Below, piece by piece: positions 1 to 5,304 of a stretch of DNA of 5,444 bases. This DNA is from an uncultured Clostridium sp. (lineage in GTDB: Bacteria > Bacillota > Clostridia > Clostridiales > Clostridiaceae). Both the position numbers and the translations under genes were made by a program. Numbering within the stretch: position 1 is the first letter of the stretch; every line of letters starts with the position of its first letter. Location: NCBI GenBank assembly GCA_934746785.1, contig CAKVFO010000191.1, forward strand, positions 1-5,444. The letters run 5' to 3'. The notes beneath the pieces are model-generated. The model was not told the DNA's origin and searched no databases. It was given only the letters and a program-made list of their open reading frames with translations.

Positions 1-1050
1 GCCTTTAATATTAAATGGGTAAGAGGAGTAGCTGCTACAGGTTTAAATGTTGAAGAGAAAAAGGTTATATTAGAAGACAATAGAGAAGTAGAATACGATA
101 AACTTTTAATTGCTACAGGTTCTCATACTTTCTTCCCTCCAATACCACATTTAAAAACAGCTAGAAATTCTATAGGATTTAGAAATCTTGATGATTGTGA
201 GTTCATTATGGAACAGGCTAAGAGAGAAGACTGCAAACATATCGTAATTATGGGAGCAGGACTTGTTGGTATAGATGTAATTACTGGTCTTTTAGAGTAT
301 GGTAAAGATTTAAGTTTAGTTGAAATGCAGGATAGAATGTTATCTATTCAATTAGATAAAAGAGCAGCTTCTACTTATGAAAAAGCCTTTGATAAACATG
401 GTGTGAAACAATATTATGGAAAAGGTGTTAAAGAACTTTTTGTAGATGAAAATAATTTTATTAAGGAAATTCAATTAACAACAGGTGAATTTATTCCATG
501 TGACCTTTTAGTATGCTGTGCAGGAGTAAGGGCAAATGTTGAGTTTTTAAAGGATACTTCAGTGGAATGTGATAAATTTGGATTAGTTATAGATGCTAAA
601 GGAAGAACTAATATAAAAGATATATATGGAGCAGGAGATGTTACAGGAAGAGGACCAATCTGGTCTGTAGCAACTAAGGAAGGTCTTATTGCAGCTGAAA
701 ATATGGCAGGTCTTAATGCTGAAATAAAGGACTTTTTTACTAGTAAATCTACTATGAACTTTTTAGGTATTCCTACAATGTCTTTAGGAATTAATACTCC
801 CCCTGATGATACCTATGAAGTAGTAAGTGAGGAAGATGATGCAGGAAATTATAAAAAGGTAATTCATAAAGATGGAAAGATACATGGAGCTATACTTCAA
901 GGAAATATTTCTTATGGAGGAGTATTAACTCAGCTCATAGCAAGGGAAATAGATGTATCTAAGCTTAAAAAACCTTTATTTGATTTAGACTATTCAGATT
1001 TCTTTAACCAGGATGAAAAGTATAGATATTATTATGAAGGACAACAATAA
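1..1050 (+). CDS. FAD/NAD(P)-dependent oxidoreductase (5' end outside the window)
   Basis: The frame is open from the first base, so the ATG at 208 is an internal Met, not the start. About 349 codons are visible. The segment YDKLLIATGS (about residues 52-61) is the usual end of the first FAD-domain half. A Rossmann GxGxxG (GAGLVG, residues 85-90) begins the NAD(P)H domain, CCAGVRAN follows, and IYGAGDVTG (about 208-216) is the second FAD-contacting motif. This order defines the pyridine nucleotide-disulfide oxidoreductase fold of NADH oxidases, rubredoxin reductases and NirB-type flavin domains. No CxxxxC redox pair is visible, but the N-terminus, where some relatives keep catalytic residues, is missing. 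The C-terminal part after residue 240 resembles the capping domain of rubredoxin-reductase-like enzymes. It is presumably cytoplasmic and passes electrons from NAD(P)H through FAD to an unidentified acceptor. Nothing ties it to the downstream operon, from which nearly 400 bases separate it. Confidence 0.9.
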   Translation, partial: AFNIKWVRGVAATGLNVEEKKVILEDNREVEYDKLLIATGSHTFFPPIPHLKTARNSIGFRNLDDCEFIMEQAKREDCKHIVIMGAGLVGIDVITGLLEYGKDLSLVEMQDRMLSIQLDKRAASTYEKAFDKHGVKQYYGKGVKELFVDENNFIKEIQLTTGEFIPCDLLVCCAGVRANVEFLKDTSVECDKFGLVIDAKGRTNIKDIYGAGDVTGRGPIWSVATKEGLIAAENMAGLNAEIKDFFTSKSTMNFLGIPTMSLGINTPPDDTYEVVSEEDDAGNYKKVIHKDGKIHGAILQGNISYGGVLTQLIAREIDVSKLKKPLFDLDYSDFFNQDEKYRYYYEGQQ

Positions 1051-1057
1051 ATAAAAT

Positions 1058-1173
1058 ATAACTCCGAACAATGTGTCTAAGGGTTTTTAAGCCTATGATG
1101 CTGCGTCAAGATTAAAAATCTCAGGGTTTTAGTAGGAAACGAAAAAGCCTTCCGTGTTTGAAAAGGAGTATAT
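1058..1173 (+). other. Candidate structured RNA, possibly a decayed IS200/IS605-type right end
   Basis: Nested pairing is visible by eye. ACTCC (1061-1065) pairs with GGAGT (1165-1169), AACA (1067-1070) with TGTT (1155-1158), and AAGGGTTTTT (1079-1088) with AAAAAGCCTT (1142-1151) with one G-G mismatch. AGATT/AATCT (1109-1121) forms an inner hairpin with an AAA loop. A second AGGGTTTT at 1123-1130 could compete for the same partner, so two folds are possible. The block is richer in G and C than its surroundings. The run from GAAAAAGCCTTCC to AAGGAGTAT resembles the hairpin-then-GGAGTAT end of IS200/IS605 (TnpB) elements, whose 3' region encodes an omega RNA. That resemblance is from memory and loose. 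No tnpB reading frame remains. It could equally be an unrelated RNA or leader relic. Confidence 0.35.
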
Positions 1174-1206
1174 TTTATAATTTCCATTTGTATATTTAAA
1201 AATCAA
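1129..1206 (-). CDS. Possible 25-aa small ORF or remnant 5' end of a lost minus-strand gene
   Basis: On the minus strand AAGGAGG (complement of 1216-1222) stands nine bases before a TTG at 1206-1204. That TTG opens a frame of 25 codons (beginning MIFKYTNGNY, ending FFVSY) that stops with TAA at 1131-1129. A promoter-like pair lies upstream on the same strand: TTGTTT (1264-1259), 16 bases, TAAAAT (1242-1237). The peptide is rich in Tyr, Phe, Ser and Asn and has no motif I recognise. The perfect Shine-Dalgarno is the main support. The short length, the TTG start and the overlap with the structured segment are against it. It may be a leader peptide, a small protein, or the surviving start of a gene cut by insertion and decay. 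Confidence 0.25.
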   Translation of the reverse strand: MIFKYTNGNYKIYSFSNTEGFFVSY

Positions 1207-1379
1207 AATAATCAGCCTCCTTAATATATAAGAATAATTTTACAGCATATAATTAAAAAAACAAATACGCAGCTTAGTTAAAAATAAAAGGAAGTTTTTT
1301 AAGATAAATAGTGCGGTTATAAAATTAATTATAAATAATGTGTAAGACTATATGCTTTAAGAAAATTATTATGAAAAAG

Positions 1380-1408
1380 TTGCCGAATTTACAATTTAAA
1401 TATATAAT
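1380..1408 (+). promoter_or_regulatory. Sigma-A type promoter of the WXG100-lipase operon
   Basis: TTGCCG (1380-1385) and TATAAT (1403-1408) are separated by exactly 17 bases, in an AT-rich setting. Transcription would start near 1415, giving a leader of about 30 bases before the ATG at 1445. No other equally good promoter is seen before the lipase gene ends, which fits one transcript for the six genes. Confidence 0.7.
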
Positions 1409-1418
1409 AATCACATAA

Positions 1419-1432
1419 TTACATAAATGTAA
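1419..1432. promoter_or_regulatory. Palindrome in the operon leader, possible operator
   Basis: TTACAT-AA-ATGTAA is an inverted repeat with perfect six-base arms. It lies between the predicted transcription start (about 1415) and the ribosome site (1435-1442). The position suits a repressor operator, or a small hairpin that affects access to the Shine-Dalgarno. The arms are A/T-rich, so chance occurrence is possible. Confidence 0.35.
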
Positions 1433-1444
1433 GTGGAGGTGACT

Positions 1445-1744
1445 ATGAAGGATAAAATAAGAATTTCACCTAGTGAAATGAGAAGCAGAGCTACAGAATA
1501 TAGAACAGAAGCAGGAAATATTGAAAGTGTTATAAGTCAATTGGACAAGCTTTTAGCACAGCTTGAGGAAGAATGGGAAGGTAAGGCAAGTCAAAAATTC
1601 TCTGAACAGTATACTAAACTTAGACCAGCTTTTGTAAATGGAAAAACATTAGTAAATGTTATAGCATCTCAGCTAGATCAGGTTGCAAATGCTATGGAAA
1701 ACTTAGATACAGGTTTAGCTGGGCAGTTTGGAAAAGACAGATAA
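1445..1744 (+). CDS. WXG100 family (ESAT-6/EsxA-like) type VII secretion protein
   Basis: This 99-aa protein has the family's usual length. It forms a helical hairpin: helix one about residues 8-41, the W44-E45-G46 turn, then helix two about 47-92. WXG100 proteins dimerise and are exported substrates or co-factors of type VII (ESX/Ess) secretion. The ATG at 1445 is preferred because GGAGGTGA (1435-1442) lies at ideal spacing. The in-frame GTG at 1433 would lie within and before that site. No C-terminal YxxxD/E secretion motif is visible; the tail ends GQFGKDR, so a partner may supply the signal. It is the first gene of the six-gene operon. Whether it is the general EsxA or a module-specific partner cannot be told from one window; its position among effector genes suggests the latter. 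Confidence 0.9.
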   Translation: MKDKIRISPSEMRSRATEYRTEAGNIESVISQLDKLLAQLEEEWEGKASQKFSEQYTKLRPAFVNGKTLVNVIASQLDQVANAMENLDTGLAGQFGKDR

Positions 1745-1768
1745 AAACTAAAGATAAGGGGAGAGATT

Positions 1769-2056
1769 ATGGAAAATGGAAATTTAGTTATTGTTGATAA
1801 TGAGTATGTATCAGCAGCTAAAAATATAGTGACATATGGGAATGACCTAAAAAGAATTATCGATGAGTATGTAAATATCATGTCCTATGTAAATACCAGC
1901 TCAATTTCAGATATAGAGATTTGTGGAGCTATAGAATCTTTACTAATAAGTACGGGAAAGTTTTCAGCAGTGATACAAGATATAACGGCAGATATATTTA
2001 ATAAAATGAATGACTTTATTGAAGATGTGGATAGAACTGATGACTTTTTGTATTAG
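1769..2056 (+). CDS. Small helical WXG100-like protein, probable effector partner
   Basis: This is a 95-aa acidic, largely helical protein that I do not recognise as a named family. The first stretch (about residues 10-40) and the second (about 50-88) have spaced hydrophobic residues suggesting a two-helix hairpin, joined by a loop around NTSSISD rather than a WxG turn. The C-terminus EDVDRTDDFLY resembles the ends of small T7SS accessory proteins. AAGGGGAG (1756-1763) is a good ribosome site for the ATG. It begins 24 bases after the WXG100 stop and ends 11 bases before the next gene, so it is surely co-transcribed. By position and size it probably pairs with a neighbouring small protein or with the lipase to present it for secretion. 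The function is inferred. Confidence 0.75.
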   Translation: MENGNLVIVDNEYVSAAKNIVTYGNDLKRIIDEYVNIMSYVNTSSISDIEICGAIESLLISTGKFSAVIQDITADIFNKMNDFIEDVDRTDDFLY

Positions 2057-2067
2057 GAGGAGAACTT

Positions 2068-2391
2068 ATGGAGATAAAAATCGATCTTAGTAGTTTAAAA
2101 GATGCTAAAAATAGTTTAACAAATTTAAAGGGGACAGCAGAGAGCCTTAGAAGTAATGTTTCTTTTTCATCTAGTAAAGGAAGTACTTCGGATACAATAG
2201 AGGAAGCTGCAGCAGCATTAGATGGAGTAAGAGATGCTTTAGCTTACTTAATTGAAAAATCTATACAGGTAATTGAAAATACTGCAGAGAAGACAAATCA
2301 GGCAGATAAAGCTATGGCAGATTCTATAAATAAGGCTGCTGAAGAAGCAGAAAAACTTCTTTGTACAGATTTTGACTTTGATTTTGAATAA
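2068..2391 (+). CDS. Small helical T7SS accessory protein (DUF3130/DUF5344-like)
   Basis: This is a 107-aa helical protein. The start MEIKIDLSSLKDAKNSL, the central SSSKGSTSDTIEEAA loop and the second helix ending TNQADKAMADSI follow the pattern of small proteins encoded beside LXG effectors (Pfam DUF3130/DUF5344, TIGR04197-like; assignment from memory). In characterised type VIIb systems such proteins bind the helical targeting region of an effector and help bring it to the secretion machine. The C-terminus is unusual: after a helix rich in Ala and Glu it ends in D-F repeated three times and a final Glu (residues 101-107). GGAGGAG (2056-2062) starts on the last base of the previous stop codon, and the next gene follows 11 bases later. 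Both suggest tightly linked translation. Confidence 0.7.
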   Translation: MEIKIDLSSLKDAKNSLTNLKGTAESLRSNVSFSSSKGSTSDTIEEAAAALDGVRDALAYLIEKSIQVIENTAEKTNQADKAMADSINKAAEEAEKLLCTDFDFDFE

Positions 2392-2402
2392 GGAGTGATT
2401 AA

Positions 2403-2822
2403 ATGAGCAGAGCATCAATTCAATCAAGAATTAATACATATGAATCAATGTTAGCTTCTTGTAGAAATGAATTAGTTGAACTTAAGAATAAATTAAAAGA
2501 TGTAAATGAGTTTAAAACTAAGTTTAATAATCAATATAGTGAATTTACTTCTAATATGGGGAGAAGAAAGAAGAAAACAGCTACAGTAAGCTATATGGCC
2601 AATAATATTAAATGTGCAAAAAAATATTATGATAAAATGAATAACTTTCTTAACTCAGCACACTACAATGATATTGAAAGTAAAATATCAGATATGGCTG
2701 GTAATATAGCAAGTGTTATTACTGACACTGAAATTAAGATAAGTAATGTAGAAGGTAAAATTAGAAGTTATGAAAGTACTTTATCAAGTTTAAGAAGCCA
2801 TCTTGCAAGCTGGAAAGATTAA
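2403..2822 (+). CDS. Coiled-coil T7SS accessory protein (YwqH/DUF5082-like)
   Basis: This 139-aa protein has a coiled-coil N-terminal helix (about residues 5-50), a middle segment, and a second coiled coil (about 90-137, ending SSLRSHLASW). The layout and length fit YwqH/DUF5082-type proteins found beside LXG toxins in Bacillus and relatives; I make the match by pattern, not by search. The middle holds a basic cluster, RRKKK (residues 54-58), where relatives often carry a W-x-G type turn. The protein is strongly basic, whereas its 107-aa neighbour is acidic, so the two could form a complex. AGGAGTGA (2391-2398) sits right before the ATG and overlaps the preceding stop codon. Likely role: chaperone or targeting partner for the lipase encoded downstream. 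I see no signal peptide or membrane segment. Confidence 0.7.
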   Translation: MSRASIQSRINTYESMLASCRNELVELKNKLKDVNEFKTKFNNQYSEFTSNMGRRKKKTATVSYMANNIKCAKKYYDKMNNFLNSAHYNDIESKISDMAGNIASVITDTEIKISNVEGKIRSYESTLSSLRSHLASWKD

Positions 2823-2844
2823 TTAAAGGATAGGTGGAAAGGTT

Positions 2845-3558
2845 ATGAAAAAGACGCTAATATTTGCATCAATAATAGCAGCTATGCTGATGGGAGGTTG
2901 TTCTATAATGAAGGATAAAGATAAGGAAAGTACTGAAGTTAAGATAGAGGAAATAAAAACTGATATTAAGGCTTTTTTAGATGATAAGTATGATAAGGAC
3001 TTTACTATAATAAGCGTTCAAGGTAAGGAATGGTTAGATAACCCAAGTACATATAAGGTTTTTGCATATCCAAGTGATGGAGATATGGAAAGAGATAGAT
3101 TTGAAGCTGAAAGACGTAAAGGTGATGATGGTTATGAATATAGTGATGCTTACTTTGGGTTAAAAATAGAAGATGAATATAATGCAAGAATAAAAACTAT
3201 TTTAGATAAGTACTTTGATAAATATGAAATAAGGTCAGGATTTGATGGATATTATTTTCCTAATGAATTTAATGGAGAAAAGAATTTACAAGATGCAATT
3301 AATGAGGGTGCTGATCTTTATGGAAATGTAAATGTTCTTACATGTCCAATTGAAAAAGAGGAGTTTAACATGAGAATTGAAGCTTTTTCAAAAGAAATCA
3401 ATAAATTAAAATTACCAATGTTAATAAGTATTTATAATTCATCTTCAGAAGATTTAAGTAGTTTACATACTAATAGCATAGAGTATTCTATGTATAGATC
3501 TATGCTTGTTAAAAAAAATATGACTGTAGATTTAGAAGAATTAAAAGTTAACAATTAG
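2845..3558 (+). CDS. Lipoprotein, candidate immunity protein for the downstream lipase
   Basis: This 237-aa protein begins with a type II signal peptide: MKK, a hydrophobic stretch, then MGGC with Cys19 as the lipid attachment site. It should be anchored on the outer face of the membrane. The mature part is charged, and its start (KAFLDDKYDKDFTIISVQG) resembles cystatin-like Gram-positive lipoproteins with a helix followed by strands. I do not recognise a specific family and cannot confirm kinship to DUF4467. It lies 21 bases before the lipase gene and within the same operon. A surface lipoprotein beside a secreted lipase is what one expects of an immunity protein protecting the producer from outside, as described for S. 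aureus TilA. AGGTGG (2832-2837) is the ribosome site. Lipidation is well supported; the immunity role is inferred. Confidence 0.85.
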   Translation: MKKTLIFASIIAAMLMGGCSIMKDKDKESTEVKIEEIKTDIKAFLDDKYDKDFTIISVQGKEWLDNPSTYKVFAYPSDGDMERDRFEAERRKGDDGYEYSDAYFGLKIEDEYNARIKTILDKYFDKYEIRSGFDGYYFPNEFNGEKNLQDAINEGADLYGNVNVLTCPIEKEEFNMRIEAFSKEINKLKLPMLISIYNSSSEDLSSLHTNSIEYSMYRSMLVKKNMTVDLEELKVNN

Positions 3559-3579
3559 TAAAAGTGTAGGTGAAATATA

Positions 3580-4752
3580 TTGGGGAATTCAAATGGTAAT
3601 GAATTAACAAATACGGAATTAGCTTTATTAAATAACTTATTATATATTAATGGTATAACAGATTATAAAGATAAAACATTGAAAACAGTTATAAGCAAAT
3701 TAAGGGATAACGGACTTGATAAATTAGATAACCCTAAAGATGATTTTGATTTAACAGCTGAAGAGTGGGATAAAATTCTCACTGCCATAGAAAAGAATCC
3801 TAAGCTTGCCGATTTGGAAATAAAATATCCTCAAGTTGATGATAAAGGTGGTAAAGCAGCAACTTTTGTAGATAGCAATAATAATGCTACAGTTGTATTT
3901 AGAGGAACTGCAGGGCCTGAATGGGCTGATAATGTTCTTGGAGGCTATAAGGAAGATACAGAGCAGCAGAAAGTAGCTTTAGAATATATTAAAAACCTTC
4001 CTTATACCCATATAACAGTATCAGGACATTCAAAGGGTGGTAATAAGGCACAATATGTAACTATTGTAATGAATTCTATTATAAAGGGAAAGATAGACCG
4101 TTGTGTGGCTTTTGATGGACAAGGCTTTTCACCAGAGTTTTGTAAAAAGTATGCTGAAGAAATTGAAAAATATAATAATCTTATTACTTTAATAGGGCCA
4201 AAAGATGATTATGTTAATATACTTCTTTATCAGATAGCAGGAAATGTAATTTATACAGAAGTAGATAAATCTTTTTGGGATAGATTAAAAGATGGTGACT
4301 TTGTAGGGATAGCAGGTCAGCATATTGCAAATAGAATGATAGCATTTGATGAAGATGGCAATCCTTATTTAAAAACAGAAACTTCAAGAGAACCTATAAT
4401 GACTGTACTTCATGAGTTTTTGCTTTACTTAGAAAATCATGTAACTTATGAAGAAAAACAACAGATATGCGAATGGGGAGCTAAAGTTTTAGCTAAGATT
4501 ATGAATAAGGAAAAATTAAGTTATAAGGACTTTTTAGATAAGGATGGAAGAAATTCAATTAAAAAAATATTAACGACTTTCAAAGGCTTACTAGGAGAAA
4601 TGGATTCTCATATAAAGCAAAGAGCTGTAGAACTGCTTAAAAAAATAATTTTACAAAGAAAATTAACTGAAGCTGAGTATAAGAAATTAGAGTCTATAAT
4701 GGAAATAATAGCGGTGAATATAGATTCCAATTGTTTGTTAGGAAGAATTTAA
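3580..4752 (+). CDS. Mbeg1-like (DUF2974-type) alpha/beta-hydrolase, probable T7SS lipase effector
   Basis: This 390-aa protein starts at TTG, six bases after AGGTGA (3568-3573); the next in-frame Met is residue 164, inside the hydrolase core. VVFRGTAGPEWADNVLGGY (residues 105-123) followed by ITVSGHSKGGNKAQY (145-159) is the class-3-lipase/DUF2974 pattern. Ser151 is the likely nucleophile, Asp209 or Asp210 (GPKDDYVN) the acid and His248 (GQHIANRM) the base. FDGQGFSPEF (178-187) is also typical of these enzymes. Residues about 1-75 are helical, and about 270-390 form a Lys/Glu-rich helical extension. There is no signal peptide, WxG or LXG domain. As the last gene of an operon of WXG100-like proteins and a lipoprotein, it is best read as a secreted phospholipase-type toxin using a partner-dependent route. 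A housekeeping intracellular esterase is the alternative. Confidence 0.85.
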   Translation: MGNSNGNELTNTELALLNNLLYINGITDYKDKTLKTVISKLRDNGLDKLDNPKDDFDLTAEEWDKILTAIEKNPKLADLEIKYPQVDDKGGKAATFVDSNNNATVVFRGTAGPEWADNVLGGYKEDTEQQKVALEYIKNLPYTHITVSGHSKGGNKAQYVTIVMNSIIKGKIDRCVAFDGQGFSPEFCKKYAEEIEKYNNLITLIGPKDDYVNILLYQIAGNVIYTEVDKSFWDRLKDGDFVGIAGQHIANRMIAFDEDGNPYLKTETSREPIMTVLHEFLLYLENHVTYEEKQQICEWGAKVLAKIMNKEKLSYKDFLDKDGRNSIKKILTTFKGLLGEMDSHIKQRAVELLKKIILQRKLTEAEYKKLESIMEIIAVNIDSNCLLGRI

Positions 4753-4776
4753 ACCTATTAATTTATATGAATTTTA

Positions 4777-4785
4777 TGATATAAT
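4777..4785 (+). promoter_or_regulatory. Extended -10 promoter of the second lipoprotein gene
   Basis: TGaTATAAT is a perfect extended -10 (TG at 4777-4778, TATAAT at 4780-4785). The -35 region around 4757-4762 (ATTAAT) is poor, as is common with extended -10 promoters. Transcription would start near 4792, at the edge of a palindrome. No terminator is visible between the lipase stop and this promoter, so read-through from the operon is also possible. Confidence 0.6.
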
Positions 4786-4791
4786 TCAAAT

Positions 4792-4804
4792 TGACTATTA
4801 GTCA
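4792..4804. promoter_or_regulatory. 13-bp palindrome at the predicted start site, probable operator
   Basis: TGACTA-T-TAGTCA is a perfect inverted repeat with six-base arms around one central base. It lies just downstream of the extended -10 and covers the predicted start of transcription. TTGAC...GTCA(A) palindromes at this position are common targets of TetR- and MarR-type repressors in Firmicutes. No regulator gene is in the window, so the identity of the protein is unknown. Confidence 0.55.
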
Positions 4805-4830
4805 TAAAAATAGAGGAAGAGGATAAACAA

Positions 4831-5256
4831 ATGAAAAAGAAACTTTTATTATTATTTTTAACAATGTTATTAGGATTAAATCTTGTATCTTGCAGCAATA
4901 ATTCAAAAGAAGAAGTATCTAATTTGGATAAAGAAGTTTCAAAAGAAAGTGATAGTCATAATGCTGACATAAACTTAGATTTGAATTTACCAAAGGATGT
5001 AATAACTTCAGAAGAAATTGATTCGAAAATCTCAGAACTTGAAGAAAATAAGGAAAGAATTTCAGAAAAGAAGGAAGAGTATAAAAATACTGTAGATGGG
5101 ATAAAAGAAAATACTACAGATATTAAAGGTGAAATAAATAATGTTAAAGATAGAGCAGGAGATTTAAAAGAGAATATAGACAACTTAAAAGAAGGAATAA
5201 GTGATTTTAAAGAAAGTATGGAAAATATAAAGAATTCAATTTCTTCAAAAAAGTAG
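4831..5256 (+). CDS. Heptad-repeat (coiled-coil) lipoprotein
   Basis: This 141-aa protein has a lipoprotein signal: MKKK, a Leu-rich stretch, then LVSC with Cys21 as the anchor. A Ser/Asn/Asp/Glu-rich linker (about residues 22-58) leads into a long charged helix. Residues 62-85 are Glu/Lys-rich. Residues 90-138 form seven consecutive heptads on the scheme D/N-hydrophobic-K-x-x-hydrophobic-x, a near-ideal coiled coil. The ribosome site is the AGAGG run before ATG (4812-4823). It has its own promoter and probable operator, so it need not be expressed with the lipase operon. I do not recognise a family. A surface-anchored coiled coil could scaffold, sense or oligomerise. A role linked to the secretion module or to envelope stress is conceivable from position alone. 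Lipidation and coiled coil are well supported; the function is unknown. Confidence 0.85.
   Translation: MKKKLLLLFLTMLLGLNLVSCSNNSKEEVSNLDKEVSKESDSHNADINLDLNLPKDVITSEEIDSKISELEENKERISEKKEEYKNTVDGIKENTTDIKGEINNVKDRAGDLKENIDNLKEGISDFKESMENIKNSISSKK
5098..5244 (+). repeat. Seven imperfect 21-bp units encoding heptads
   Basis: The units begin GGGATAAAA, GATATTAAA, AATGTTAAA, GATTTAAAA, AACTTAAAA, GATTTTAAA and AATATAAAG, spaced exactly 21 bases apart. Each encodes D/N/G-hydrophobic-Lys at the start of a heptad. Third-position drift between units shows that selection acts on the protein pattern or that the duplications are old. Confidence 0.7.
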
Positions 5257-5304
5257 CCTGTATTATTAAATTAAGAGATAAATCAAACAAAACTATTGAA
5301 ATAT

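Larger units (their letters stand above)
1051..1432. other. Long intergenic region between the oxidoreductase and the WXG100 operon
   Basis: About 380 bases hold no convincing plus-strand gene. The left third (1058-1173) is less AT-rich, contains self-complementary segments and looks like a decayed mobile-element end or structured RNA. The middle, about 1174-1370, is very AT-rich and holds a possible minus-strand ribosome site and promoter. The right end holds the promoter and leader of the WXG100 operon. I see no classic intrinsic terminator (stem followed by a T-run) directly after the oxidoreductase stop codon. Confidence 0.7.

Noticed and set aside
208..1050. Oxidoreductase start at the ATG at 208
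   Set aside because: The same frame is open to base 1 and encodes the conserved YDKLLIATGS segment upstream, so the gene begins outside the window.
1433..1444. GTG start at 1433 for the WXG100 gene
   Set aside because: It would place the start at the ribosome site itself. GGAGGTGA at 1435-1442 is correctly spaced for the ATG at 1445, and the shorter form has the usual family length.
1678..1881. Minus-strand ORF of 67 codons
   Set aside because: Antisense to two well-supported genes with ribosome sites; no Shine-Dalgarno or recognisable motif.
3005..3187. Minus-strand ORF of 60 codons rich in His and Tyr
   Set aside because: Shadow of the lipoprotein gene; the composition is the complement of Asp/Lys-rich codons.
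3580..4752. Canonical LXG toxin
   Set aside because: The N-terminus leads quickly into the hydrolase fold and shows no long LXG helical domain, so only an LXG-independent or reversed arrangement is considered.
4791..4796. TTGACT as a -35 element
   Set aside because: No -10 occurs 16-18 bases downstream; that region is the purine-rich ribosome site. The bases are better explained as half of the palindrome.
4956..5183. Minus-strand ORF of 75 codons rich in Ser and Phe
   Set aside because: Complement of the Glu/Lys coiled-coil coding region, which rarely yields antisense stops.
5098..5244. CRISPR-like or non-coding tandem repeat
   Set aside because: Units are contiguous, without spacers, and explained by protein heptads.
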